From contig CANQXD010000007.1 in assembly GCA_947627755.1 (NCBI GenBank), forward strand, positions 1-45,440: DNA of 45,440 nt, written 5' to 3'. Each line of letters starts with the position of its first letter. Positions within the stretch are counted from its first letter, which is position 1. The notes below the pieces were generated by a model that saw nothing but the letters and a program-made list of their open reading frames with translations, was not told the DNA's origin and made no database searches. Shown here in pieces: positions 24,787 through 34,269 of this stretch. The position numbers and the translations under genes were made by a program. The stretch comes from an uncultured Clostridia bacterium. GTDB lineage: Bacteria > Bacillota > Clostridia > TANB77 > CAG-508.

Positions 24787-25305
24787 TTATTTCCTCTTTT
24801 CTTCAGTTTGCTTTTTTATTTTTTTCTCATATTTTCGAATAACATAGTTTTCTAATGGTCTTTTTATTCTTGTTATGAAGATGTCTTTTTGTCCAATTGG
24901 TTTTACTAAAATGGAATATAGTTTTGCATGGTTTGCACCTATTACATCTGTAAAGATTTGATCCCCTACTGCTGCTATGTTTTCCTTTTTTTCGTTTAGT
25001 TCTTTTATTGCTTTTTTAAAGCCTCTTTTTAGTGGTTTTGTAGCAAAGTAAAAGTAAGGAAGTTCTAGTTTTTCTGCTACCATTTTAACTTTTTCCTTTT
25101 GGTTGGTATTAGATAAAATGCACATTTTGATTCCTTGCTTTTTTAAGTCTTCACACCACTCTTTTACTCCTTCTGGAATGTTTTTGTCAAAGTCTAAAAT
25201 AGTGTTATCTACATCTAAAATTAACGCTTTTATTTTATTTTCCTTTAAGAAGGAAATTGTTATTTCTTTTACACTTTGAAGATAGGCTTTTGGGTATAAT
25301 ATCAT
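24787..25305 (-). CDS. YqeG-family HAD IIIA phosphatase
   Basis: 172 residues with HAD motifs: DVDNTILDFD (nucleophile Asp) near residue 31, LSNT near residue 67, a Lys region, and GDQIFTDVIGAN near residue 116. It matches the YqeG (PGP-phosphatase-like) group common in Firmicutes, often beside aroE/yqeH. Substrate is uncertain; homologues in phototrophs and mitochondria dephosphorylate phosphatidylglycerophosphate. It is first in a unit with the prepilin peptidase. Confidence 0.88.
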   Translation of the reverse strand: MILYPKAYLQSVKEITISFLKENKIKALILDVDNTILDFDKNIPEGVKEWCEDLKKQGIKMCILSNTNQKEKVKMVAEKLELPYFYFATKPLKRGFKKAIKELNEKKENIAAVGDQIFTDVIGANHAKLYSILVKPIGQKDIFITRIKRPLENYVIRKYEKKIKKQTEEKRK

Positions 25306-25437
25306 TTTTAAGTATCCTTCCTATTAATTTCAACCTTATCTTATCAATATGTATGTTATTTGTCAAGAAAAAATGAATGGAAGAATTGCTATGTGGTAGC
25401 AATTACAAAGTTATTTTAATTATTTTTCTAGGAAAAA

Positions 25438-25470
25438 ACAAACCGATAGAAATATCCTACCGGTTTGCTT
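25438..25470 (-). terminator. Terminator of LRV-like gene 1
   Basis: AACAAACCGATAG pairs with CTACCGGTTTG across AAATATC. Near-identical hairpins follow LRV-like genes 2, 4 and 5 (26546-26580, 28960-28996, 30700-30734), so the terminator was copied with the genes. Confidence 0.7.
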
Positions 25471-25475
25471 TGTTA

Positions 25476-26357
25476 TTAACTTACTAAATTATGAATCCAA
25501 TTTTTTTTCGATACTTTACATATTCTCTTGTTTTCTTCTGTAATTTCAAAGTCTTCTCTTGCAAAGATAGTTCCAAGAACATCAGGATCTTGCTTATATT
25601 TATCTGTTACTTCTTCCTTCAATATTTCGTTAAGAAGTTCATTGGAGGTATTTTTATCTTTTACTATCAAAAGACGAATATTCCAAGCACTTGACTTTGC
25701 ACAAAGTTTTTTGTTTTCTTTTGTAATTGCAAAGTCTTTTCTTTTAAAGATAGCTGCAATAACATCAGGATCTTGCTTATCTTCATTTGTTACCTCTTCC
25801 TTAAACATTTCGTCAAGAAGTTCACTGGAAGTATTTTTATCTTTTACGATCAAAAGACGAATCTCCCATTCACTTGACTTTGCACAAAGTTTTCGGTTTT
25901 CTTCTGTTATTGTAAAGTCTTCTCGTGCAAAGATAGCATCAATAACATCAGTATCTTGCTTATCTTCATTTGTTACTTCTTCCTTCAATATTTCGTTAAG
26001 AAGTTCATTTGAGGTATTTTCATCTTTTACTATAAAAAGACGAATCCTCCAATCACTTGATTTTGCACAAAGTTTTTGGTTTTCTTCTGTACTTGTAAAG
26101 TCTTCTCTTGCAAAGATAGCTTTAAGAACATCAAAATTTTGCTTATTTTTACCTGTTCCTTCTTCCTTAAGTATTTCGTTAAGAACTTTATTTGAAGTTG
26201 TTTCGTCTTTTGCTACAAGTTCCCGAATTGATGCAAATTGTGACTTAGAAGCATCTTCTCTAAATTCATCTTTTTTTGCTTCATAAAACTTTTTTTGCGC
26301 TTCTTCTGTAAAATCGTTAAATCTTACCTCAATTCCTCCTAAAAACATTGTTTTCAT
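25476..26357 (-). CDS. LRV/HEAT-like repeat protein, paralogue 1
   Basis: The 293-residue soluble protein has a conserved N-terminal segment (VRFNDFTEEAQKKFYEAKKDEF) and then about four repeats of 61 residues. Each repeat reads roughly NTSNELLNEILKEEVTN, then KQ..DVIxAIFxREDF, then ITEENRKLCAKSSxW and IRLLIVKD. The (W-x-I/V-R-L-x-I-V) step resembles leucine-rich-variant or HEAT solenoids. No catalytic or membrane motif is seen. The promoter at 26407-26442 and AGGAGG precede it. It is first (leftmost) of a local family. A scaffold or binding role is inference. Confidence 0.8.
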   Translation of the reverse strand: MKTMFLGGIEVRFNDFTEEAQKKFYEAKKDEFREDASKSQFASIRELVAKDETTSNKVLNEILKEEGTGKNKQNFDVLKAIFAREDFTSTEENQKLCAKSSDWRIRLFIVKDENTSNELLNEILKEEVTNEDKQDTDVIDAIFAREDFTITEENRKLCAKSSEWEIRLLIVKDKNTSSELLDEMFKEEVTNEDKQDPDVIAAIFKRKDFAITKENKKLCAKSSAWNIRLLIVKDKNTSNELLNEILKEEVTDKYKQDPDVLGTIFAREDFEITEENKRICKVSKKNWIHNLVS

Positions 26358-26406
26358 ATTACTTCCTCCTTAAAATATAATTATATTTTTAAGTTACTAA
26401 TAAAAC

Positions 26407-26442
26407 TGACAATATTATATAAAAACTACATAATATTGTCAA
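26407..26442 (-). promoter_or_regulatory. Promoter embedded in a perfect inverted repeat (gene 1)
   Basis: TGACAATATTAT (26407-26418) and its inverse ATAATATTGTCA (26430-26441) surround 11 bases. On the minus strand TTGACA (26437-26442), 17 bases, and TATAAT (26414-26419) form a consensus promoter exactly within the repeat. It is therefore a likely operator. Confidence 0.65.
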
Positions 26443-26582
26443 CCTTTTTACATTAAAGTTTGTGAAAAATTGCAGTCTTTTGCTGCACTTTTATTGCACC
26501 TTTTTTTCCTTAAATTCTTAAAAACACTTCCTAAAAAGCATAAAACAAACCGATAGGAATATCCTACCGGTTTGCTTTGTTG

Positions 26583-27464
26583 TTAACTTACTAAATCGCG
26601 AATCCAAGTTTCTTTTGATTTTTTACATATTCTTTTGTTTTCTTTTGTTATTGCAAAGTCTTCTCTTTCAAAGATAGCTGCAAGGACATCATCATTTTGT
26701 TTATCTTCATTTGTTACTTCTTCCTTCAATATTTCGTTAAGAAGTTCATTGGATGTATTTTTATCCTTTACTATCCAAATACGAATCTCCCAATAACCAT
26801 TTTTTGCACAAAGCTTTTGTTTTTCTTCTGTTATTGTAAAGTTTTCTCTTGCAAAGATAGCTTCAAGAACGTAAAGAACTTGCTTATATTCATTTGTTAC
26901 TTCTTCCTTCAATATTTCGTCAAGAAGTTCACTAGACGTCTTTTTATCTTTTACTATCCAAATACGAACCTTCCAATCACTTGACTTTGCACAAAGTTTT
27001 CGGTTTTCTTCTGTTATTGCAAAGTCTTCTCTTGATAAAATAGCTCTAAGGACTCTAGAACATTGCTTATCTTCATTTGTTACTTCTTCCTTAAGTATTT
27101 CGTTAAGAAGTTCATTGGATGTATTTTTATTCTTTACTATCCAAAGATGAGTCTCCTCATCAGTTGACTTTGCACAAAGTTTTCGGTTTTCTTCTGTTAT
27201 TGTAAAGTCTCCTCTTGATAAAATAGCTTTAAGAACATTAGAATTTTGCTTGTTTTTATCTGTTACTTCTTCCTTGAGTATTTCGTTAAGAACTTCATTT
27301 GAAGTTTCTTCATCGTTTGCTACAAGTTCCCGAATTGATGCAAATTGTGACTTAGAAGCATCTTCTCTAAATTCATCTTTTTTTGCTTCATAAAACTTTT
27401 TTTGCGCTTCTTCTGTAAAATCGTTAAATCTTACCTCAATTCCTCCTAAAAACATTGTTTTCAT
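26583..27464 (-). CDS. LRV/HEAT-like repeat protein, paralogue 2
   Basis: A second 293-residue copy with an N-terminus identical to paralogue 1 over the first ~48 residues and about four divergent 61-residue repeats (for example KDKKTSSELLDEILKEEVTN and AKNGYWEIRIWIVKD). The upstream 120 bases, including the inverted-repeat promoter and ribosome binding site, are almost the same as for paralogues 1 and 5. That pattern suggests duplication followed by repeat divergence, with conserved regulation. Function unknown. Confidence 0.8.
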   Translation of the reverse strand: MKTMFLGGIEVRFNDFTEEAQKKFYEAKKDEFREDASKSQFASIRELVANDEETSNEVLNEILKEEVTDKNKQNSNVLKAILSRGDFTITEENRKLCAKSTDEETHLWIVKNKNTSNELLNEILKEEVTNEDKQCSRVLRAILSREDFAITEENRKLCAKSSDWKVRIWIVKDKKTSSELLDEILKEEVTNEYKQVLYVLEAIFARENFTITEEKQKLCAKNGYWEIRIWIVKDKNTSNELLNEILKEEVTNEDKQNDDVLAAIFEREDFAITKENKRICKKSKETWIRDLVS

Positions 27465-27513
27465 ATTACTTCCTCCTTAAAATATAATTATATTTTTAAG
27501 TTACTAATAAAAC

Positions 27514-27549
27514 TGACAATATTATATAAAAATTACATAATATTGTCAA
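27514..27549 (-). promoter_or_regulatory. Promoter embedded in a perfect inverted repeat (gene 2)
   Basis: TGACAATATTAT (27514-27525) and ATAATATTGTCA (27537-27548) flank the TTGACA/TATAAT promoter with a 17-base spacer, exactly as upstream of paralogue 1. A REP-like remnant with CCGTCCCC inside a CTGTTTTT/AAAAACAG hairpin lies nearby at 27606-27631. Confidence 0.65.
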
Positions 27550-27644
27550 CCTTTTTATATTAAAGTTTGTGAAAAATGTCAGTCTTTTACTGCACTTTTA
27601 TTGCACCTGTTTTTTTCCTCCGTCCCCAAAAACAGTTAAAAAAA

Positions 27645-27682
27645 TAACCGAGAACCAGTGGAAATAATTCCACTGGTTCCTT
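27645..27682 (-). terminator. Terminator of LRV-like gene 3
   Basis: GAACCAGTGGAA pairs with TTCCACTGGTTC across ATAA. The sequence differs from the terminator of genes 1, 2, 4 and 5 but resembles the one behind the broken copy (30088-30115). Confidence 0.7.
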
Positions 27683-27688
27683 TGGCTT

Positions 27689-28765
27689 TTAGTATATGAT
27701 TGCTTTTATTTTTTTCAAACATTCTACTGCTTGGTTTTCAGAAGAGAAATAACCTTTTAGCACCTCTAACATTTGCTTGTTCTTTTCCTTATAGGAAAAA
27801 TTGGTGTTAATTGCGTCTTTTACAGCCCCATTTTCTTCTCCTTTACTCATTGCTTCTAAGAGTTTCTTTGGGGTTTCTACATCTTTTGCTATTATCAAGC
27901 GAACTTCCCAATTATTAAACTCTGCGCAAGCATTTCTTAAGTCATCCTGCAAAAGCAAATTTTTATTACTTAAAATTGCTTTTATTACATCTTTATCTTG
28001 CTTGTCTTCGTTAGTGATTTCCTCACGAAGCATTGCATTTAAGAACTCAGAAGATGAGCCTTTATTCTCGGCTGCTATTATGCGGCATTCCCAATTATCT
28101 GACTCTGCACAAAGTTTTCTGGTTTCCTCCTCCATTGTAAATTTTGGATTAGACAAAATAGCTTTTATTACATCTTCATCTTGCTTCTCTTCATTAGTGA
28201 TTTCCTCGCGAAGCATTGCGTTTAAGAATTTAGAAGATGAGCCTTTATCTTCAGCTGCTATTATGCGGTATTCCCAATTATCAGACTCTGCACAAAGTTT
28301 TTTTGTTTCTTCATCCATTGTAAATTTTGGATTAGCTAAAATAGCATGTACTATGCTATTACTCTGCTTATCTTTGTTAGTGATTTCCTCGCGAAGCATT
28401 GCATTTAAGAATTCAGAAGATGAGTTTTCATCTTTGGCTACTATTTCGCGGTATTTCCAATAGCCCGACTCTGCACAAAGTTTTCTTGTTTCTTCCTCCA
28501 TTGTAAATTTTGGATTAGACAAAATATCATTTATTACATCTTCATTTTGCTTATATTTGTTAGTGAGTTCTTCGCGAAACATTGCATTTAAGAATTCAGA
28601 AGATGAGTCTTCATTCTCTGCAACCATTCGTCTAATAGAAATATACATTGAGTTAGCCGCCTCATTTTTGAATTTTTCTTTATTTGAAAGATAAAGACGC
28701 TCTTGTGCTTCCTTTGTTAAATCCCGAAATTCTACCTCTACTTTTTGCAATTCTACATTTGCCAT
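27689..28765 (-). CDS. LRV/HEAT-like repeat protein, divergent paralogue 3
   Basis: 358 residues, with the same architecture but only distant sequence identity. The N-terminal segment is VEFRDLTKEAQERLYLSNKEKF. About four to five 61-residue repeats read SSSEFLNAMLREEITN, KQ..DVIKAILSNPKFTMEEETRKLCAES and NWEYRIIAAEDK, and a distinct C-terminal cap of about 60 residues (YKEKNKQMLEVLKGYFSS) follows. Adjacent repeats inside the gene are highly alike, pointing to internal duplication. Its promoter keeps TTGACA and TATAAT (18-base spacer), but only one arm of the inverted repeat remains. Confidence 0.8.
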   Translation of the reverse strand: MANVELQKVEVEFRDLTKEAQERLYLSNKEKFKNEAANSMYISIRRMVAENEDSSSEFLNAMFREELTNKYKQNEDVINDILSNPKFTMEEETRKLCAESGYWKYREIVAKDENSSSEFLNAMLREEITNKDKQSNSIVHAILANPKFTMDEETKKLCAESDNWEYRIIAAEDKGSSSKFLNAMLREEITNEEKQDEDVIKAILSNPKFTMEEETRKLCAESDNWECRIIAAENKGSSSEFLNAMLREEITNEDKQDKDVIKAILSNKNLLLQDDLRNACAEFNNWEVRLIIAKDVETPKKLLEAMSKGEENGAVKDAINTNFSYKEKNKQMLEVLKGYFSSENQAVECLKKIKAIIY

Positions 28766-29011
28766 AATTTTTCCTCCTTAAAATTTTAAGATTGGTTTTT
28801 TCTACGTTTCTTTATAAAAGACTGGTTATATTATATAGTAAATTACATAATATTGTCAACCTTTTTATATTAAAGTTTGTGAAAAGTAGCATTTTACTGC
28901 ACTTTTATTACACCTGTTTTTTTCTTTAAGTTCCAAAAAGCAGTCCTAAAAAGCATAAAACAAACCGATAGTGATATCCTATCGGTTTGCTTTGCTATTA
29001 GCTTACTAAAT

Positions 29012-29893
29012 TTAGTAAGCTAACTTATGAATCCAATGTTTTTTTAATCGTTTACATATTCTTTTGTTTTCTTTTGTAATAGCAAAATCTTCTCTTTCAA
29101 AGATAGCTAGAAGAACTTCATCATCTTGCTTATCTTCATTTGTTACTTCTTCCTTCAATATTTCGTTTAGAAGTTCATTGGATGTATTTTTATCTTCTAC
29201 TATAAAAAGACGAGTCCTCCAATTACTTGACTTTACAAAAAATTTTTGGTTTTCTTCGGTTATTGCAAAGTCTTCTCTTGAGAAAATAGCTTTAAGAACA
29301 GCAAGCTCTTGCTTATCTTCATTTGTTATTTCTTCCTTAAGCATTTCGTTAAGAAGTTCATTGGAAGTATTTTTATCTTTTACTATTAAAAGACGAATAT
29401 ACAGATTACTTGACTTTGCACAAAGCTTTTGGTTTTCTTCGGTTATTGCAAAGTCTTTTCTTTCAAAGATAGCATTAAGAACAGCAAGATCTTTCTTATC
29501 TTTATCTGTTACTTCTTCCTTCAATATTTCATTAAGAAGTTCATTGGAGGTATTTTCATCTTTTACTATCCAAAGACGAGTCGTCCAATTACTTGACTTT
29601 GCACAAAGTTTTTGGTTTTCTTCTGTTATTGTAAAGTGTTCTCTTTTAAAGATAGCTTCAAGAACAGCAGGCTCTTGCTTATCTTCATTTGTTACTTCTT
29701 CCTTAAGCATTTCGTTAAGAACTGCATTTGACGTTCCTTCGTCTTCTGCTACAAGTTTCCGAATTGATGCAAGCTGTGACTTAGAAGCTTCCTCTCTAAA
29801 TTCATCTTTTTTTGCTTCATAAAACTTTTTTTGCATTTCTTCTGTAAAATCGTTAAACCTTACCTCAATTTCTTCTAAAAACATTGTTTTCAT
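29012..29893 (-). CDS. LRV/HEAT-like repeat protein, paralogue 4
   Basis: A 293-residue copy of the paralogue 1 type (MKTMFLEEIEVRFNDFTEEMQKK start) with four repeats. The upstream region differs from the other copies: the inverted-repeat promoter is absent, and an unrelated AT-rich leader with a TCCTCC ribosome binding site complement follows. Regulation is therefore probably different. Terminator at 28960-28996 as in genes 1, 2 and 5. Confidence 0.8.
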   Translation of the reverse strand: MKTMFLEEIEVRFNDFTEEMQKKFYEAKKDEFREEASKSQLASIRKLVAEDEGTSNAVLNEMLKEEVTNEDKQEPAVLEAIFKREHFTITEENQKLCAKSSNWTTRLWIVKDENTSNELLNEILKEEVTDKDKKDLAVLNAIFERKDFAITEENQKLCAKSSNLYIRLLIVKDKNTSNELLNEMLKEEITNEDKQELAVLKAIFSREDFAITEENQKFFVKSSNWRTRLFIVEDKNTSNELLNEILKEEVTNEDKQDDEVLLAIFEREDFAITKENKRICKRLKKHWIHKLAY

Positions 29894-30159
29894 ATTATTT
29901 CCTCCTATTAAAAAATTTTTTATTCTATGTAGTTTCTCCTTAGATGAAAAAGTAGGATTCTACATTAATATAATTTAATTATATCATATTTTACATAATT
30001 TGCAAATATTTGGTAAAAAAATTAAATTAAAGTTTATGAAAAGTAATATTAATTACAAAGTGATTTTAGTTATTTTTCTATATAGAAAAACCAGTGAAAA
30101 TAATTCCACTGGTACCTTTGGCTTTTAGTTCATAATTACTTTTATTTAACCTTTATACA

Positions 30160-30512
30160 TTACATCTTTATCTCGCTTTCTTTTAAAATTTCCCGTTTAC
30201 TTTCTGCCTCTAAAGCTTCCAGTAAGCGCAATAAATCTGCTTTTGATGTTTCTTTTGCCATTTTAAAAACTTCACCTAGTATATCTTCATCATATTGCTT
30301 ATTTTCATTTGTTCCTTCTTCCTTAAGTATTTCGTTAAGAACTGCATTTGAAGTTTCTTCGTCTTTTTGCTACAAGTTCCCGAATTGATGGAAATTGTGA
30401 CTTAGAAGCTTCCTTTCTAAATTCATTTTTTTGCTTCATATAGCCCTTTTTGCGCTTTTTCTGTAAAACTATTAAAACTTACCTCAATTTCTTCAAAAAA
30501 TCTTGTTTTCAT
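30160..30512 (-). pseudogene. Broken LRV-like repeat gene
   Basis: It begins MKTRFFEEIEVSFNSFTEKAQKGLYEAKK and then hits a stop in an A-run; the frame changes at least twice more (for example at a T-run near 30365). The 3' part encodes a single repeat start and an unrelated-looking tail (SKADLLRLLEALEAESKREI). The upstream inverted-repeat promoter (30557-30592) survives with one change in the first arm. The terminator is of the gene 3 type, so this copy looks like a recombinant of two lineages. Confidence 0.75.
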
Positions 30513-30736
30513 ATTACTTCCTCCTTAAAATATAATTATATTTTTAAGTTAATAATAAAACTGATAATATTATATAAAAATTACATAATATTGTCAATCT
30601 TTTTACATTAAAGTTTGTGAAAAAAGTGGCCTTTTACTGCACTTTTATTACACCTTTTTTTCCTTAAATTCTTAAAAACACTTCCTAAAAAACATAAAAC
30701 AAACCGATAGGAATATCCTACCGGTTTGCTTTTTTG

Positions 30737-31801
30737 TTATTTTACTAAATTGCGAATCCAATTTTTGTCTGATTTTTTACATATTCTTTTGTTTTCTTTT
30801 GTTATTGCAAAGTCTGCTCTTTCAAAGATAGCTACAAGAACATTTTCATCTTGCTTATCTTCATCTGTTACTTCTTCCTTAAGTATTTCGTTAAGAAGTT
30901 CATTAGATGTATTTTTATCCTTTACTATCAAATAACGAATATACCATTTACTTGACTTTGCACAAAGCTTTTGTTTTTCTTCTGTTATTGTAAAGTCTTT
31001 TCTTTCAAAAATAGCATCAAGAACAAACAAATTTTGCTTATCTTCATTTGTTACCTCTTCCTCAAGTATTTCGTTAAGAAATTCATTGGAGGTATTTTCA
31101 TCTTTTACCATCCAAAGACGAGTCCTCAAATTACTTGAATCTACCCAAAGTCTTCGATTTTCTTTTGTTATTGTAAAGTCTTTTCTTTCAAAGATATCTG
31201 CAATAACAGCAGGCTCTTGCTTATCTTTATTTGTTAATTCTTCCTTAAACATTTCGTTAAGAAGTTCATTGGAGGTATTTTCATCTTCTACTATCCAAAG
31301 ACGAGTCCCCAAATCACTTGACTTTGCACAAAGTTTTCGGTTTTCTTCTGTTATTGTAAAGTTTTCTCTTGATAAAATAGCTTTAAGAACAAACAAATTT
31401 TGCTTATCTTTATTTGTTACTTCTTCCTTAAGCATTTCGTTAAGAAATTCACTAGACGTATTTTCATCTTTTACTCTTAAAAGACGAATCCTCCAATTAC
31501 TTGACTTTGCACAAAGTTTTTGGTTTTCTTCTGTTATTATAAAGTCTTTTCTTTCAAAGATATCTGCAATAACAGCAGGCTCTTGCTTATCTTTATTTGT
31601 TACTTCTTCCTTAAGTATTTCGTTAAGAACTTTATTTGAGGTTTCTTCGTCGTTTGCTACAAGTTCCCGAATTGATGCAAATTGTGACTTAGAAGCATCT
31701 TCTCTAAATTCATCTTTTTTTGCTTCATAAAACTTTTTTTGCGCTTCTTCTGTAAAATCGTTAAATCTTACCTCAATTCCTCCTAAAAACATTGTTTTCA
31801 T
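30737..31801 (-). CDS. LRV/HEAT-like repeat protein, paralogue 5
   Basis: The longest copy of the paralogue 1 type, 354 residues with about five 61-residue repeats. Its N-terminal ~48 residues match paralogue 2 exactly (including ANDEETSN). It has one repeat more than its sisters, so repeat number varies between copies. Its promoter at 31851-31886 has both arms of the inverted repeat, and it abuts the sleB-type gene at 31892, leaving no room for a separate terminator of that gene. Confidence 0.8.
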   Translation of the reverse strand: MKTMFLGGIEVRFNDFTEEAQKKFYEAKKDEFREDASKSQFASIRELVANDEETSNKVLNEILKEEVTNKDKQEPAVIADIFERKDFIITEENQKLCAKSSNWRIRLLRVKDENTSSEFLNEMLKEEVTNKDKQNLFVLKAILSRENFTITEENRKLCAKSSDLGTRLWIVEDENTSNELLNEMFKEELTNKDKQEPAVIADIFERKDFTITKENRRLWVDSSNLRTRLWMVKDENTSNEFLNEILEEEVTNEDKQNLFVLDAIFERKDFTITEEKQKLCAKSSKWYIRYLIVKDKNTSNELLNEILKEEVTDEDKQDENVLVAIFERADFAITKENKRICKKSDKNWIRNLVK

Positions 31802-31850
31802 ATTACTTCCTCCTTAAAATATAATTATATTTTTAAGTTACTAATAAAAC

Positions 31851-31886
31851 TGACAATATTATATAAAAATTACATAATATTGTCAA
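31851..31886 (-). promoter_or_regulatory. Promoter embedded in a perfect inverted repeat (gene 5)
   Basis: This is the same TGACAATATTAT...ATAATATTGTCA arrangement as before genes 1 and 2, with TTGACA, a 17-base spacer and TATAAT inside. It ends five bases before the stop codon of the upstream cortex hydrolase gene. Confidence 0.65.
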
Positions 31887-31891
31887 CTGTT

Positions 31892-32578
31892 TTATTTACA
31901 AAATCTATGATTTCCTATGGTTACGGTTGTTGGTCTTGACCAAATCCATTTATTAGTTGCAGTATTTGGGTTAAAGTAATAAATGGCACCATAAGAAGGG
32001 TCCCAACCATTTAAAGCATCTTGTGCTGCTTTTGTTGCTGTGCTACCGGGAGCTAAGTTAATTTGTCCATCACTTACTGCATCAAATGCTCCTGCTTGGT
32101 AAATTACTCCTGCTATGGTATTAGGAAAACTTGAACTTTTTACTCTATTTAGTACAACGGCAGCTACGGCTACTTGCCCTGTATATGGCTCTCCTCTTGC
32201 TTCTCCGTGCACTAATCTTGCTAATAAATTGACATTATTGGAATTACTAGAAGAACTAGAACTAGAAGAAGATGTATAAATTCCCATTGCTTGTAAAGTT
32301 TTAGTTCCTGCAATTCCGTCTGCTGTTAGTCCATTCTTTCTTTGAAAGTATTTTACAGCAGCTAGTGTTTGACTTCCATATATTCCATCTACACTTCCAT
32401 TATAATAACCCCAACGTTTTAGTTTTGTTTGTATTTGTATTACTTCATTTCCTCTTGAACCATATTTGGAAAGTGCTTCTACTTCTTCATTTCTAATAAA
32501 AATATGGTAAGAAATAAAAATAGCAAATAACATGCTTATTATGATAATTGGTTTTATTTTTATAAATTTTTCTTTCAA
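31892..32578 (-). CDS. sleB: Spore cortex-lytic enzyme, SleB-like cell wall hydrolase
   Basis: 228 residues: an N-terminal membrane/signal segment (about 9-25), a PG_binding_1 domain (GNEVIQIQTKLKRWGYYNGSVDG...KYFQRKNGLTADGIAG), a serine-rich linker and a Hydrolase_2 (SleB/CwlJ) domain. The likely catalytic Glu lies in LVHGEARGEPYTGQVAVAAV. SleB enzymes cut cortex peptidoglycan during germination. The start is a TTG with GAGGTGG 7 bases upstream. CwlJ lacks the peptidoglycan-binding domain, so SleB is preferred, though a vegetative paralogue is possible. Confidence 0.88.
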   Translation of the reverse strand: MKEKFIKIKPIIIISMLFAIFISYHIFIRNEEVEALSKYGSRGNEVIQIQTKLKRWGYYNGSVDGIYGSQTLAAVKYFQRKNGLTADGIAGTKTLQAMGIYTSSSSSSSSSNSNNVNLLARLVHGEARGEPYTGQVAVAAVVLNRVKSSSFPNTIAGVIYQAGAFDAVSDGQINLAPGSTATKAAQDALNGWDPSYGAIYYFNPNTATNKWIWSRPTTVTIGNHRFCK

Positions 32579-32638
32579 ACTAATTCCACCTCATTTGAAG
32601 TTATTTTCTCCAAATTTGGTGGTTTTATACAATTTTCA

Positions 32639-34243
32639 TTATTTCTTTCCATTTTTAGCAGCTTTCACTAAAGCTACAAATAATGGTGCTGGTCTATCTG
32701 GTCTTGATTTAAATTCTGGATGGAATTGTCCTGCAATAAAGAATGGATGGTCTCTTAATTCTACCATTTCTACTAACATACCATCTGGTGATGTTCCAGA
32801 CGCTATTAGTCCCGCTTCTTCCATTTGCTCACGATATGTGTTATTATACTCAAAACGATGACGGTGTCTTTCTTCTATATCGGTTGTTTTATATATTTTT
32901 TCTGCTAATGTTCCTTTTTTAATTGTGCATGGGTAACTTCCAAGTCGCATGGTTCCGCCTTTTTTGGTAATTACTTTTTGGTCTTTCATAATGTGAATAA
33001 CCGGATTTTTACATTCTGGGTTGAATTCTTCTGAGTTTGCATCTTCTAATTTTAATACATTTCTTGCAAATTCTACTACTGCCATTTGCATTCCTAAACA
33101 GATTCCTAAAAATGGAATGTTGTTTTCTCTTGCATAGCGTATTGTTTCTATTTTTCCTTGCACGCCTCTATTTCCAAAGCCACCCGGTACAATAATGCCA
33201 TCTATCCCTGCTAATTTTTCTTTTGCATTTTCTTTGGTGATTTCTTCTGAATCAATATATTTTATTTGTACTTTTACTCCATTTTCAAAACCTGCATGCC
33301 TTAAACTTTCTGCTACTGATAAATAAGAATCTTCTAATCTTACATATTTTCCAACTATTGCAATGGTTACTTCTTTGTCTGTTACATTGTTGATTTTTTC
33401 CATTAGTTTTTCCCATTCTTGGTTATTTGGCTGCTGTTTTTCTAGCCTTAAATGTTTACATGCTTGAAGTGCTAGTCCTTCTTTTTCTAGCATTAAAGGT
33501 ACTTCATATAAGCAAGAAGCCGTTCTATTTGCAATAATATTTTCTTTTCTTACATTACAGAATAGTGCCATTTTTTCTCTTAAGTTTTCTGGAATTTCAT
33601 TTTCTGAACGACATACTAAGATATCTGGCTTAATTCCAAAAGATTGTAGTTCCTTTACTGAGTGTTGTGTTGGCTTCGATTTTAATTCATTAGAGCCATG
33701 TATATAAGGAAGAAGTGTTACGTGAATATATAGTACATCTTCTGGTGCATTTTCAATTCCTACTTGGCGAATAGCTTCTATTAAAGATAAACCTTCAATA
33801 TCTCCTACTGTTCCGCCTAATTCTGAAATAACGATATCAACATCAGTATCTTCAAAAGCATAAATTTTTTCTTTTATGGCATTGGTAATGTGGGGAATGA
33901 CTTGTACTGTCTTTCCTAAATAGTCTCCCCTTCTTTCTCTATCTAATACTTCTTGGTAGATTTTTCCCATAGTGATACTTGAATTTTTACTTAAATTTTC
34001 ATCTGTGAATCTTTCGTAATGTCCTAAATCTAAATCTGTTTCTGCTCCGTCATCTGTTACGAATACTTCTCCATGTTCGTAAGGGCTCATCGTTCCCGGA
34101 TCCACATTGATATAAGGATCAAATTTTTGATTTACTACCTTATAGCCTCTGTTTTTTAAAAGCCTTCCTAAAGATGCTGCTGTAATTCCTTTTCCAAGTC
34201 CTGATACTACTCCTCCTGTGACAAAAATGTACTTTGTTTTCAT
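32639..34243 (-). CDS. pyrG: CTP synthase
   Basis: 534 residues, normal for CTP synthase, which aminates UTP using glutamine and ATP. The amidoligase domain has [17 protein letters not shown] and [15 protein letters not shown]. The glutaminase domain has the nucleophile in LGICLGMQ and the His/Glu pair in [11 protein letters not shown]. The ATG at 34243 is used because GGAGGAAG precedes it; the open frame to 34294 lacks one. A terminator hairpin in the leader (34270-34322) suggests attenuation, as known for Bacillus pyrG. Confidence 0.96.
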   Translation of the reverse strand: MKTKYIFVTGGVVSGLGKGITAASLGRLLKNRGYKVVNQKFDPYINVDPGTMSPYEHGEVFVTDDGAETDLDLGHYERFTDENLSKNSSITMGKIYQEVLDRERRGDYLGKTVQVIPHITNAIKEKIYAFEDTDVDIVISELGGTVGDIEGLSLIEAIRQVGIENAPEDVLYIHVTLLPYIHGSNELKSKPTQHSVKELQSFGIKPDILVCRSENEIPENLREKMALFCNVRKENIIANRTASCLYEVPLMLEKEGLALQACKHLRLEKQQPNNQEWEKLMEKINNVTDKEVTIAIVGKYVRLEDSYLSVAESLRHAGFENGVKVQIKYIDSEEITKENAKEKLAGIDGIIVPGGFGNRGVQGKIETIRYARENNIPFLGICLGMQMAVVEFARNVLKLEDANSEEFNPECKNPVIHIMKDQKVITKKGGTMRLGSYPCTIKKGTLAEKIYKTTDIEERHRHRFEYNNTYREQMEEAGLIASGTSPDGMLVEMVELRDHPFFIAGQFHPEFKSRPDRPAPLFVALVKAAKNGKK

Positions 34244-34269
34244 GTTTCTTCCTCCATTTATTTCCTTAT

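Noticed and set aside
25476-31801. CRISPR-like or satellite DNA repeats
   Set aside because: The periodicity (~183 bases) is that of coding repeats of 61 residues within open frames, with diverged copies and no spacers.
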